The notes: generated from the letters alone by a model not told the origin. Shown: positions 16,238-24,229, counted from the stretch's first letter. The stretch: 46,410 bases of DNA from an uncultured Saprospiraceae bacterium (GCA_905480595.1 CAJQQY010000213.1:1-46410), one strand, 5' to 3'. Made by a program: numbers and translations.

Positions 16238-16444
16238 TTAATGATTGCGATAACCTCGCTGTATCTTTCGCTCTAATTTTATGGATTCTTGCAACAATTT
16301 TCTGAGTTGAAGGGAGCCTCGTTTTATTCTTTTGTTTTCCAGTTTTTCAGAGTGTGATCTTTTTCCTCCTTTGATGTTTTGTAAATCTAAGTTATGTAGA
16401 AGTTGCCCCACAAAAAAGTATTTCAAAATTGTACTGTTTTCCAT
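16238..16444 (-). CDS. Small basic peptide with double-glycine-type leader (candidate)
   Basis: 68 residues from ATG 16444 (MENSTILKYFF); an upstream ATG at 16489 would add 15 residues. Not recognised by family. The first 24 residues end in LHNLDLQNIKGG, which resembles the GG leaders of Bacteroidota secreted peptides cut by C39-type peptidase transporters. The rest is strikingly basic and hydrophilic (many Lys and Arg, few hydrophobics), predicted helical from about residue 35. No transporter or modification enzyme lies nearby. A good terminator follows, which argues for a transcript. Base composition matches its surroundings. It could be a secreted signalling or antimicrobial peptide, or a spurious ORF; I favour a real gene only moderately. 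Confidence 0.4.
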   Translation of the reverse strand: MENSTILKYFFVGQLLHNLDLQNIKGGKRSHSEKLENKRIKRGSLQLRKLLQESIKLERKIQRGYRNH

Positions 16445-17489
16445 AGTATTTAAATTGATGAGATGAATAAAAGAGAGGAAGATATTCATCAGTTAAAAAA
16501 TAAAACTCTTTGGTAATGACCAATAAAATGTAAGGAGAGTATTCATCAAATGAATATTCACCTCATTAGCGGAAATAGGAAAATTGAGATGGAGGGAGAA
16601 ACAGTTGGGGGAGATGGAAAATTACCAAATACCGTTTCCGTCTTTATTAAATGTTTTTATTAATCGACTTTGTGTTTTGGTTTTTTTCTCAGCATCCTTC
16701 CATATTTTTCGCAACACTTTCTAACTCTTTTTCTTTTGAAGATCATTGAAGGTTAGAATTTGAGAATTGAATTTTTTTTGAAAAGTATGTTTTAAATCTC
16801 CCATAATAGGGGATGAATTTTTGTTCGAAAAATAGCAAAAGGTATTGATCGATTTTTGATTGTAAAATGAAAATCAGGCAATTGGGAACTTTAGGTCTAG
16901 ATGAGGTTTATTCAAAGTTCTTTTAATTCTTCGAAAGAATCAATCATAAAAAAGGTTATATTTTATATGTTAAAAAATAGGTATTAAACTTGAAACCAAT
17001 CTATTATGAATATGTTTTTTCGTAATACCCTTAGTTTAATATTGCTATTGTCTATTTGTAATAGTGGTTTTATCCAATCAAATTTAATTGATAGTCTTCG
17101 TCAACAGTATGCTGATACCTCAAAATAAGAGTTACTAAAAGAGTTTTGATAGTACTATTTAATTATTTATTACAGTCAACTCAAGTCGTTTTTTCCTATA
17201 AGGTTAAGAACTATATTCCTTAATTTTATTCTCTGATTTTAAGAACAGAAACAAATAAAACCCCTCCATCTGATAAAACTATTTTTTCGCACATGATTCT
17301 TTCGTTTTTATTTTAATTAGTAGATTTGGAAAACCACCTCTTTTGGTAGTTTTCTTGAGTCACTTTTCCAAATACCATAATTATTTTTAAATAAATTATA
17401 CGAATGTATTATTCGTTTAGTAATTGTCTGAAGGTGTTATGATTTTTGGAAAGTGTGTCAATATTTATATACTAAAGCAGTTTGACCAT
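16445..17489. other. Gene-poor 1-kb stretch before the CotH gene
   Basis: Apart from the 40-residue remnant at 17006, no convincing gene. A short inverted repeat (tattcat/atgaata, 16540-16556) lies about 100 bp upstream of the small peptide gene and could be an operator. On the leftward strand near 16630-16740 short frames such as IKTFNKDGNGIW, ending in a stop, suggest another decayed ORF with shifted frames. The rest is AT-rich with stops throughout. Confidence 0.5.
17006..17128 (+). pseudogene. Signal-peptide remnant of a lost secreted or sensor gene
   Basis: 40 codons: a clear signal peptide (RNTLSLILLLSICNSGFIQS) followed by NLIDSLRQQYADTSK and a stop. The pattern of signal peptide plus a DSLxxQ helix is the usual start of Bacteroidota TPR-containing sensor kinases and regulators, whose body is missing here. 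No continuation was found in the next 300 bases. It may be a truncated leftover or a genuine tiny exported peptide. Confidence 0.35.
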
Positions 17490-19937
17490 ATGAAATATTT
17501 TAAATTAATTGCGTTTCTTCTTTTGTCCAATGTACCTATGAATGCGCAGGTAGGGAATGAAGTATTTGATGATAGTTATATCCATGAAATTAGATTGTAC
17601 TTCTCTGAAACCGAGTATTGGGATACATTGACAACTTGGTATGATGACTTTAATACATTTAGTGGAGAAGATATTCCATATTTAAAAGCGAGTATGACCT
17701 TTGATGGAAATCAACTGGATACGATTGGAGTTCGGATAAAAGGAAAGTCTTCGGTTTTTTATGTACCCAATGATAAGCTGCCTTTCAAGTTAGATTTTAA
17801 TGAGTTTACGCAAGGGCAAACATTCGATGGTTTGAAAAAAATAAATTTACATAATGGATTTGGTGATCCTGGAATGTTGAGAGATTTTATAGGTTATGGA
17901 TTTATGAGAGAAGTAGGCGTGAGGGCGCCAAGAGTTGCATACACCCGATTGTATTTGAATGATGAATTGTGGGGGTTGTATGAAATTATTGAGCAGGTGG
18001 ATAAGACTTTTTTAGAAAATAACTTTGCAAGTGGCAAGGGAAATTTATGGAAAAATCAAAGATGGTCAGAGTTAAAATGGTATGGTGATGATCCAAATAC
18101 TTACCGAGATACTTTTGAATTAAAAACAAATAAATCAGAAGATGATTGGAGTGCGTTCATTCATTTTTTAGATGTTATAAATAATACACCTGATCAGGAT
18201 TTTGCAGATTCGATTGAATCGGTTTTTAATGTCGATCAATATTTACATGTTTTGGCAGTAGACATTATGATTAATAATTGGGATTCATATCTGGATAATG
18301 AGCGTAATTTTTATTTGTATCATGAGCCTAAAAGTGGGAAATTTCATTGGATTCCGTGGGATTATAATTTGTCGATGGGTGGTGCAATTACCACGAGTGG
18401 CGATCCATATCCTCCGTACGATCCATCATGTATTTTACAAACAGATTTTAGTTTTACTAAAAATAATCCTTCAGTAACTTTTGATGAATATTCAGAACCT
18501 GCTGCTGAAACGTGGTATTGGGATTTTGGAGATGGAACTGTCTCTACGATCGAAAATCCAATTCATGTTTATGATGATAGTCTTGAAAAAGTGGAAGTTT
18601 GTTTGACTACAACACGAATGGAAAATGGAAATATTTGTGAGCAAACTCGTTGTAAAGAAGTTGATTTGAGTGAAAATCCTGCGGATTGTCAAAGTATAAT
18701 TAATGGAAGTTGTCCTTATCCTGCAACCGATCCAATTTTTCAACAAACGATAGAAGAAGATCCATTCTGTTGTAGTGATGAGTGGGATTTTTTTTGTGAA
18801 ATAAAATACCAAGAGATTCAAAATAATCCTCCATCAGGATTTAATTACGATGTGGATTATAATATCAATTTTCCAATTCTATTGAACAATCCAGATAAGA
18901 TTTTAATTGATCGAATTTTGAATGTTCCAGAATTTCGTGACCGGTATTTAGATATTTGCTGTGTGATGTTGGAGAAGGTTTTTAACATAAGTGAAGTTTC
19001 AACGAAAATAGATGAGAAAGCAAATCTGATTCGAGATGCTGTACATGAAGATCCTAATTATATGTACACTCATGATTTTTTTGAATATGATACAGGAAAT
19101 GGAACAGGTGGAGGGAATACAGAAATTCCTGCCTTGCAATATTTTATGAACCAAAGATTTGGGCAGCTAGTGTCTCATTTGACGGCAACCCAGCATAATT
19201 GCGCGCCAGCATTTACTAATTTGGAATTTCATGATTTAGTGATTAATGAATTTGTAGCATCCAATCAAGAAGCAGGGGGAGGAAATCCAGATCCAGCAGG
19301 AGAGTACGATGATTGGATAGAGATTTATAATAATACCTTTCAGACGATTGATTTGAGTGATTATTATTTGTCAGACGATAGTGACAATCCTAAAAAATGG
19401 ATTTTCCCAAAAGAGACTTCTATCACTCCAAATGAATATTTGATTGTTTGGGCTGATCGAGATTTAAGCCAAGCAGGGCTGCATACAGAATTTGGTTTGT
19501 CCACTTTAGGTGAAGAGTTGTTGCTTACTCATGAAGATGAGACAGTTATAGATCAAGTTCAATTTGGTGCTCAAAATACTAATATTGCAAGTGCTAGAAT
19601 TCCAAATGGTACGGGAGAATTTGTTTTACAAACACCGACATTTCAAAAAAACAATGAAGGAACTGACGCTACAAAAAATATTATTATTCAAAATCAGTTT
19701 TCAATATTTCCAAATCCTACCGATGATTTTTTAAGTATTAAATTTCAAAACGATTTTTTATTATACAACTGGAAAGTAACACTAACAAATGCAATTGGAG
19801 AAAAAATTCTAGAGGAGATTTTTTCTAAAAACATCACATCTACAAAATTAGATGTTCAGCATTTGCCAAGTGGAATTTACTTTTTGGAAATCCAAAACGG
19901 AGAAAGTTTACAAAGTAAAAAGATTTTTATTTTCTAA
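17490..19937 (+). CDS. CotH-kinase-like surface protein with PKD insert, lamin-tail domain and T9SS sorting domain
   Basis: 815 residues from ATG 17490 (MKYFKLIAFLLLSNVPMNAQ, a signal peptide); the TTG-started frame 22 codons upstream is not needed. The CotH domain starts at about residue 30 and shows GVRIKGKSS, KINLHNGFGDP, GLYEIIEQVDKTFL, MINNWDSYLDNERNFYLYH and IPWDYN, with the Asp and Asn expected for the protein-kinase-like fold. A PKD domain (WYWDFGDGT, about 318-395) and a Cys-rich stretch sit inside it, and the CotH end resumes near residue 460 (ILIDRILNVPEFRDRYL). A lamin-tail domain follows (LVINEFVASN, DDWIEIYN; about 580-690), then a type A T9SS sorting domain (FSIFPNPTDDFLSI ... 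SKKIFIF). It is probably exported and surface-anchored; the substrate is unknown. Confidence 0.88.
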   Translation: MKYFKLIAFLLLSNVPMNAQVGNEVFDDSYIHEIRLYFSETEYWDTLTTWYDDFNTFSGEDIPYLKASMTFDGNQLDTIGVRIKGKSSVFYVPNDKLPFKLDFNEFTQGQTFDGLKKINLHNGFGDPGMLRDFIGYGFMREVGVRAPRVAYTRLYLNDELWGLYEIIEQVDKTFLENNFASGKGNLWKNQRWSELKWYGDDPNTYRDTFELKTNKSEDDWSAFIHFLDVINNTPDQDFADSIESVFNVDQYLHVLAVDIMINNWDSYLDNERNFYLYHEPKSGKFHWIPWDYNLSMGGAITTSGDPYPPYDPSCILQTDFSFTKNNPSVTFDEYSEPAAETWYWDFGDGTVSTIENPIHVYDDSLEKVEVCLTTTRMENGNICEQTRCKEVDLSENPADCQSIINGSCPYPATDPIFQQTIEEDPFCCSDEWDFFCEIKYQEIQNNPPSGFNYDVDYNINFPILLNNPDKILIDRILNVPEFRDRYLDICCVMLEKVFNISEVSTKIDEKANLIRDAVHEDPNYMYTHDFFEYDTGNGTGGGNTEIPALQYFMNQRFGQLVSHLTATQHNCAPAFTNLEFHDLVINEFVASNQEAGGGNPDPAGEYDDWIEIYNNTFQTIDLSDYYLSDDSDNPKKWIFPKETSITPNEYLIVWADRDLSQAGLHTEFGLSTLGEELLLTHEDETVIDQVQFGAQNTNIASARIPNGTGEFVLQTPTFQKNNEGTDATKNIIIQNQFSIFPNPTDDFLSIKFQNDFLLYNWKVTLTNAIGEKILEEIFSKNITSTKLDVQHLPSGIYFLEIQNGESLQSKKIFIF

Positions 19938-19985
19938 AAATTGTTTAAGACTGGATTAATTACTACCATTTTTATTAATGTTTAA

Positions 19986-20192
19986 AACCCAAATGCATGT
20001 GATCCATGTTCGAACCAAGGAGGTGATTCAGATAATGATGGCGTATATGATGTTAAAGATAGTCAACTAAATAAAGCTGACTTCCCTATATTCCCAGGTC
20101 TTTCTTGGTTGAGGAATAAAGATGTAGATATTGATTTTTTGAAAAAAATAGAGGTAAGCGAAATTACTTACCTCTATCACAAAACTATATAG
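19986..20192 (+). pseudogene. Remnant of a calcium-binding (thrombospondin-3-like) repeat protein
   Basis: A frame of 68 codons without a start, opened right after a stop, begins NPNACDPCSNQGGDSDNDG, the typical DxDxDG calcium repeat preceded by a CxxC spacer as in long Bacteroidota surface proteins. It continues about 50 residues without similarity, into the terminator of the next gene, and then stops. It has no start codon and no flanking repeats, so I read it as the relic of a deleted gene. Confidence 0.5.
20149..20176 (-). terminator. Terminator of cassette 1
   Basis: Leftward strand: tagaggtaag (20176-20167) pairs with cttacctcta (20158-20149), followed by seven T. It lies 34 bp behind the stop codon of the leftward secreted-protein gene. 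Confidence 0.85.
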
Positions 20193-20209
20193 AAACAAAA
20201 AATCAACTT

Positions 20210-20821
20210 CTATTTTAAATTAGCTTCAACATAAAAAACTTTAGCTTGAGTTTCAATCACAACAGAGTATCTTCCTGAAGGTAATTTTGATAAGTTAAAA
20301 CTTTTATGAATTGCTGAAGTATTTTCAATTCTCTCATTGTAAACTTCATCTCCTAAGTTATTATTAATTGTTATCACTACATCTTCCTTATTTAAATTCA
20401 ACATATTGAATAAAATAAATTTACCATCTGATTTTAGAACAGGTTTATAGATTCCCTTTTCCTCAGTTTCTATAACAGTTAGATTGTTAGAAGAAGTTGT
20501 AACAATGTAATTACGGATTAAAGTATGGCTTTCAATTTCTACTTCATAAGTTCCTTTTGGTAATTCAGAGAGATTATATGCTTTAGAGTGTCGATTGCTA
20601 ATGGCAACTTCTTCTCTCAATAAATTAATGCCCTGCTTGTCAAAAATGCGGATAGTTACAGATGTGCTCTTAGCATTGTCAAGAGTGATTGTAACGACCT
20701 TTTTTTCGCTATTTAATATTTTTAAACTAGGCTTAGAATTATTTGCAAAGATGTTTGAAGAAATGAATAACAATACAATTACAAATAAAAAATTCTTAAA
20801 GTTTTCTGTCATCTTTTTCAT
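20210..20821 (-). CDS. Secreted protein with two repeated beta-sandwich domains (cassette 1, intact copy)
   Basis: 203 residues, no named family. Residues 1-27 are a signal peptide (NFLFVIVLLFISSNIFA). The mature part is two repeats of about 80 residues: KILNSEKKVVTITLDN ... YNLSELPKGTYEVEIESH and PVLKSDGKFILFNMLN ... FNLSKLPSGRYSVVIETQ. Each ends with the L(P)xGxY-V-E strand pair typical of T9SS sorting domains and of DUF3244-like periplasmic proteins. There is no catalytic residue pattern. It is probably a small periplasmic or surface protein made in quantity, judging by its strong promoter box and terminator. The neighbouring array holds a broken copy. The AraC-family gene at 22186 may control it. 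Confidence 0.75.
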   Translation of the reverse strand: MKKMTENFKNFLFVIVLLFISSNIFANNSKPSLKILNSEKKVVTITLDNAKSTSVTIRIFDKQGINLLREEVAISNRHSKAYNLSELPKGTYEVEIESHTLIRNYIVTTSSNNLTVIETEEKGIYKPVLKSDGKFILFNMLNLNKEDVVITINNNLGDEVYNERIENTSAIHKSFNLSKLPSGRYSVVIETQAKVFYVEANLK

Positions 20822-20861
20822 AATAAAATGTGTTTTTGATTTTTAAATAAAAATGATAACA

Positions 20862-20932
20862 CAAATTTAGAATAGAATATATTCCTAGGCTACGTTACAA
20901 TTTGCAGTTTTTGGTGTTATTTTAACAACTTA
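20862..20932 (-). promoter_or_regulatory. Promoter module of cassette 1
   Basis: Leftward TAAATTTG at 20869-20862 is the -7 box. From about 18 bases further upstream (20888-20932) lies the element shared by all four cassettes, reading on the + strand about CTACGTTACAATTTGCAG and then GTTATTTTAACAA. Confidence 0.65.
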
Positions 20933-21029
20933 AAATACATTAGTGCTAAGGTTAAGGTAATTTAGAATCACAATTGGTTAAAGATGAATAAAATGGAGAA
21001 TCAACTTCATAGTATTTTCCTAAAAAGGA

Positions 21030-21062
21030 AAGAGGAAATAAGTATACCACTTATCTCCTCTT
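21030..21062 (-). terminator. Terminator of cassette 2
   Basis: Stem 21030-21042 with 21050-21062, one mismatch, of the same sequence family as those of cassettes 3 and 4. The leftward T-run is weaker (ttcctttttagg), so termination may be reduced. Confidence 0.6.
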
Positions 21063-21400
21063 ATAAAACAAAACTATATAGAAATAAAAAATAAATGTCT
21101 TTACCTTTTACTTCATAGATCCCTTTTGGTAAGTTAGAAAGATCATATGTTTTTGAAAATCTATAGTCTACAACAATATTATCATTTAACAACTTTATGC
21201 CTTGTTCATCAAAAAATCGAAAAGTAACATTTGCATCTTTAACATTATTCGAAATAAGTTTTAATATTTTGTTTTCTTCATTAACGATTTTCAAACTAAG
21301 TTTAGAATCATAGGTGAAAAACATTTGCAGTAGAAAATGATACTGATGCTAATACAAATACGAATAAAAAAATCTTCAAGTTTTCTGTCATCTTGTTCAT
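21061..21400 (-). pseudogene. Broken copy of the cassette 1 gene
   Basis: From ATG 21400 the leader MNKMTENLKIFLFVFVLA matches the signal peptide of the intact copy (MKKMTENFKNFLFVIVLL), but the frame ends after 30 codons at 21308. The mature part continues in another frame from about 21324 (YDSKLSLKIVNEENK, FRFFDEQGIKLL, YDLSNLPKGIYEVKG), parallel to repeat 1 of the intact protein. The second repeat is missing: after YEVKG the frame runs directly into the conserved 30-bp tail and stops at 21061. One frameshift and one deletion of about 85 codons explain it. No functional exported product is expected. Confidence 0.8.
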
Positions 21401-21440
21401 AATAAAATGTGTTTTTGATTTTTAAATAAAAATGGTAACA

Positions 21441-21509
21441 CAAAATTAGAAGCAAAATTATCTCTACACTATTTTACAATTTGCACCATTTGATGCTATT
21501 CCAACTTTA
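21441..21509 (-). promoter_or_regulatory. Promoter module of cassette 2
   Basis: TAATTTTG box (21448-21441, leftward) with the shared upstream element at 21464-21509 (+ strand CTACACTATTTTACAATTTG then GATGCTATTCCAACTT). It is intact although its gene is broken. Confidence 0.6.
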
Positions 21510-21599
21510 AGTAGAAATTAAACATGGTTAAGTTAAAATTAGGTTGTGGAAAAATGAATAGATAGGTAAAAGAAAGTTGCAGTTAGTTTTAATTTTTTT

Positions 21600-21710
21600 C
21601 AAAAAAAAGAGGAGATCAGCATAGCGCTGATCTCCTCTTACAAAACTATATAGAAACAAAAAATCAACTTCAAATTAAAATGTAATTTAGAACTTGTTTA
21701 CTCCTTAATT
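21600..21710 (-). ncRNA. Cassette 3: possible 110-nt transcript without ORF
   Basis: Between the promoter box at 21717-21724 and a perfect 14-bp terminator stem there are only about 70 bases, with no start codon in a useful frame. It is either an emptied cassette or a small RNA. The promoter and terminator are better conserved than expected for pure decay. Confidence 0.35.
21607..21639 (-). terminator. Terminator of cassette 3
   Basis: Perfect 14-bp stem (21607-21620 with 21626-21639), 5-nt loop, followed leftward by a long T-run. Confidence 0.85.
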
Positions 21711-21716
21711 ACAATA

Positions 21717-21785
21717 CAAATATAGATTGGGAAAATAATCTCCCCTACACTAAAATTCACAATTGTTGATGCTATTTTGATAAAG
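21717..21785 (-). promoter_or_regulatory. Promoter module of cassette 3
   Basis: TATATTTG box (21724-21717, leftward) and the shared upstream element at 21744-21785 (+ strand CTACACTAAAATTCACAATT then GATGCTATTTTGATAA). Confidence 0.6.
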
Positions 21786-21809
21786 GGGGATGTTTTGTTT
21801 TGCACAAAT

Positions 21810-21982
21810 AAAAAAGAGGAGATAAGCAAAACTTATCTCCTCTTATAAAACAAAACTATATAGAAACAAAAAATCAACTTCAATTAAGGCAACTTTAACA
21901 AATATTTCTCTCGGTGTGTAAAATGTGATTTTAAATAGGTACTTGAAAAGTATTGAGAAAAATACATCCTTTCTTTAAAGTT
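21810..21982 (-). ncRNA. Cassette 4: possible 170-nt transcript with a 27-residue micro-ORF
   Basis: Bounded by a TATCTTTG box at 21989-21996 and a 13-bp terminator. It contains a tiny ORF at 21884-21967 (ATG after gaaagg, 27 residues beginning MYFSQYFSSTYLKSHF) that has no relation to the cassette 1 protein. It may be a small RNA, a leader peptide or chance. Confidence 0.35.
21814..21844 (-). terminator. Terminator of cassette 4
   Basis: Perfect 13-bp stem (21814-21826 with 21832-21844), loop caaaa, then a leftward T-run. Confidence 0.85.
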
Positions 21983-21988
21983 GCAATA

Positions 21989-22057
21989 CAAAGATAGATG
22001 CAAAAAATAACCTGAACTACGCTAAAATTTGCAACTTTTGATACTATTTTAACAACA
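21989..22057 (-). promoter_or_regulatory. Promoter module of cassette 4, facing the AraC gene
   Basis: TATCTTTG box (21996-21989, leftward) and the shared element at 22016-22057 (+ strand CTACGCTAAAATTTGCAACT then GATACTATTTTAACAA). The element lies about 30 bp before the AraC promoter box, so one bound protein could affect both directions. Confidence 0.6.
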
Positions 22058-22083
22058 AGTGTACTTTGAAGTTAAGTTTGGGT

Positions 22084-22091
22084 TAACTTTG
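22084..22091 (+). promoter_or_regulatory. Promoter box of the AraC-family gene
   Basis: TAACTTTG fits TAnnTTTG. TTTG occurs 15 nt upstream. A start near 22098 gives a leader of about 88 nt. Confidence 0.5.
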
Positions 22092-22185
22092 TATTATACT
22101 TGTTTAATTTTATTGGAGAAAAGAGGGAAAAGAACAACTTTTGTAATACGGATACAGTTGAATCATGTATTAAATTCAAAAAATT

Positions 22186-23049
22186 ATGAAAGCAACATTT
22201 GAAAAAGTACCTACTATTTTTGGAAGCTCATTTTCAGTTCGAAAATATGATGACCCTAATCGGAATAAAGCTCCGTTTTGGCACTATCATCCCGAACTTG
22301 AAATGGTATTTATAAAAGGAGGTGGAGGGAAAAGACATATTGGAAATCATATGTCTTACTTCAATAATGGAGATTTGATTTTTATTGGAGCAAATGTTCC
22401 TCACTCTGGATTCACAGATAGTTTGACAGGTAATGAGTCTGAAGTGGTGGTTCAGATGAATCGAGATTTTTTAGGAGAAGCGTTTTTGGAAAAACCTGAA
22501 TTACAATTAATTAATAAACTTTTTGAACGTTCACGATTAGGACTTTCTTTTTATGGAAAGACAAAAGAGGAGGTTGGAAAACGGTTAGAACATTTAAATG
22601 ACTTAGATCATTTTGAAAAATTAATGGAGTTACTCTCTATTTTTCATGCTCTAGCAATTTCAGAAGAATATGAAATTTTAAATGCGTCTGACTTTGGTTT
22701 TGAAGTACAAGCGCAGGACAATGATCGTATCCGAAGTATTTACAAACACATCCGAGAAAATTTTCAAGAACCGATTGCTTTGGAAACTGTTGCTAGAATT
22801 GCAACGATGACCGTTCCTGCATTTTGTCGATATTTTAAAAAATTGTCAGGGAAACCTTTTACAAAGTTTGTTAACGAATATCGAGTCGTTCATGCCTGCA
22901 AATTATTGTCTGAAGAGAAGTCAAGCATTTCTGAAATATGTTACGAAAGTGGCTTTAAAAATGTATCCAACTTCAATAAATTTTTCAAACAAATCACAGG
23001 CAAAAGTCCATCTGAATATCGAAAAGACATAAAAAAAATAGTAGAGTAA
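22186..23049 (+). CDS. AraC-family transcriptional regulator with cupin sensor
   Basis: 287 residues. The N-terminal half is a cupin-like sensor (WHYHPELEMVFIKGGGGKRHIG, residues 31-53, then GDLIFIGANVPHSG), suited to bind a small ligand. The C-terminal 100 residues hold the two helix-turn-helix motifs: PIALETVARIATMTVPAFCRYFKKLSG and SISEICYESGFKNVSNFNKFFKQITGKSPSEYR, the classical AraC signature. It is divergent from the four-cassette array, and the promoter module of cassette 4 ends about 27 bp before its own promoter box. Control of that array, and autoregulation, is a reasonable inference from position only. The ligand is unknown; close relatives in Bacteroidota usually respond to sugars. 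Confidence 0.92.
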   Translation: MKATFEKVPTIFGSSFSVRKYDDPNRNKAPFWHYHPELEMVFIKGGGGKRHIGNHMSYFNNGDLIFIGANVPHSGFTDSLTGNESEVVVQMNRDFLGEAFLEKPELQLINKLFERSRLGLSFYGKTKEEVGKRLEHLNDLDHFEKLMELLSIFHALAISEEYEILNASDFGFEVQAQDNDRIRSIYKHIRENFQEPIALETVARIATMTVPAFCRYFKKLSGKPFTKFVNEYRVVHACKLLSEEKSSISEICYESGFKNVSNFNKFFKQITGKSPSEYRKDIKKIVE

Positions 23050-23077
23050 GATGACTCAGGGAGTTGTCCTACAAAAA

Positions 23078-23107
23078 AGCACTCGAAGAAATAAATCTAC
23101 GAGTGCT
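23078..23107. terminator. Terminator between the AraC and Omp28-like genes
   Basis: agcactcg (23078-23085) pairs with cgagtgct (23100-23107). The leftward side has six T, so it mainly serves the Omp28-like gene. Confidence 0.75.
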
Positions 23108-23178
23108 CAGTCAAAACTATCTAATTTCTAACTGTTACTTATAAAAACGTCTAATGAGTTTTTTTTGAAAAATTGGAA

Positions 23179-24000
23179 TTAATCCCAATCTTTATTTTCG
23201 CCTAATTTTACTTTTTGGACATTGATGATCTCATGCTTAGATTTATCACTTGCATCATAGTAATGAACAAAAGCAATTACAGATAAATGCTCCTTATCAT
23301 ATCCTGAAATGTCAATATCTTCAAAACTACGGATGAAGAAATCTCGATCTTGCACATCCATATTATTTATTTTATTTCCAGCAGCCTCCGTCAAAACTTC
23401 TCGCACTACAGCATGGTGTCGATAATCATTACCTGATGCGCCTGATTGATTTACTTCAGGCACTTCATCTTCAATCAAGTAAGTGGTCAATCTTAGATCG
23501 CCTTCTGTGATCACACTTTGCCCTATAAAAACTTTAATGGAAGCGTTTCCATCTTCCACAAATTCAGTTTCCATTTTAATGCCTAGAGTTACTCTTTCTT
23601 CCATTCTAGTTTCAGACTTACTTCTTAACTGTGAAGTCAATAAGGGAACTCTCGGAGAAGAAGTCCCAAAAGCATATCGATCAACTAGCGCTGAAGGAAA
23701 ACTAGAAATACCAAAAGTACTTTTAATTGAATGTGTTTCACTTGAGCTAAAAGGATCACTATAATGAAGTGCCGCTGCAAAAACGGTATTTGGGTTTTCG
23801 TCCAAAACCGTTTGAATTCTTGGAAATGCAGTTGCGCAAGCTCCACACCATTCACCGGTGAATTCTTCAATTAAAACTTTTTTGGTAAATGTCTCAGGAA
23901 GGTCTGCAAGTATATCAAAGTCTTTTTTACAAGAATTAAAAGTTAGCATCGAAAAGAAAAGGATGGACAAAATGGAAATAGAAAGATTTTTAATTTTCAT
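23179..24000 (-). CDS. Omp28-related lipoprotein with thioredoxin-like fold
   Basis: 273 residues. A lipoprotein signal (ISILSILFFSMLTFNSC, lipidated Cys24, followed by KKD) is followed by a thioredoxin-like domain with the redox motif GEWCGACA at about residues 50-57, in the context KKVLIEEFTGEWCGACATAFP. Omp28-type proteins are Bacteroidota outer-membrane lipoproteins first seen in Porphyromonas; the CxxC makes a redox role likely. Later segments (LTTYLIEDEVPEVNQSG, NDYRHHAVVREVLT) are conserved in the family. The gene stands alone, with a terminator behind it and a 16-bp palindrome upstream. Confidence 0.88.
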   Translation of the reverse strand: MKIKNLSISILSILFFSMLTFNSCKKDFDILADLPETFTKKVLIEEFTGEWCGACATAFPRIQTVLDENPNTVFAAALHYSDPFSSSETHSIKSTFGISSFPSALVDRYAFGTSSPRVPLLTSQLRSKSETRMEERVTLGIKMETEFVEDGNASIKVFIGQSVITEGDLRLTTYLIEDEVPEVNQSGASGNDYRHHAVVREVLTEAAGNKINNMDVQDRDFFIRSFEDIDISGYDKEHLSVIAFVHYYDASDKSKHEIINVQKVKLGENKDWD

Positions 24001-24083
24001 AATTTTTGATTTTGATTTTTTGAAAAAATTATTGTTGTATGCTTTATAGATAAGTCGAATTTTGAAAGTGCTGCATCTTGATT

Positions 24084-24099
24084 TGTATAATATTATACA
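24084..24099. promoter_or_regulatory. 16-bp perfect palindrome upstream of the Omp28-like gene
   Basis: tgtataatattataca is its own reverse complement, 84 bp ahead of the start of the leftward lipoprotein gene. It may be an operator for a dimeric regulator, but AT-rich palindromes also arise by chance. Confidence 0.3.
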
Positions 24100-24229
24100 G
24101 AATGGAAATAAGGATAAAGTTCGAATATCAAATCAAAATGTTCATGCAGCCTACTGAACTCTCCTTTTTATCAAAAAAAAATTAGGTTTGAAGTCACTTC
24201 CAAAAACTCCACTTACCGCATTATCATAA

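Larger units (their letters stand above)
20149..22057 (-). repeat. Tandem array of four related cassettes (promoter module, ORF or remnant, 30-bp tail, terminator)
   Basis: Four direct units follow one another on the leftward strand. Each ends with a terminator hairpin of the type aagaggagataag. Next to it lies a conserved 30-bp tail (on the + strand it starts AAAACTATATAGAAA): 20181-20210, 21070-21099, 21642-21671 and 21852-21881. Each begins with the upstream element plus TAnnTTTG box (20862-20932, 21441-21509, 21717-21785, 21989-22057). Unit 1 holds an intact 203-residue gene, unit 2 a frameshifted and shortened copy, units 3 and 4 only 110-170 bases without the gene. Duplication followed by decay is the simplest history. 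Conservation of promoter and terminator in the empty units also allows small RNA genes. Confidence 0.85.

Noticed and set aside
21600..21881. Repeated 30-bp tails and hairpins, considered as a CRISPR array
   Set aside because: Only four copies at spacings of 200-900 bp, each tied to a terminator and promoter, with no cas genes.
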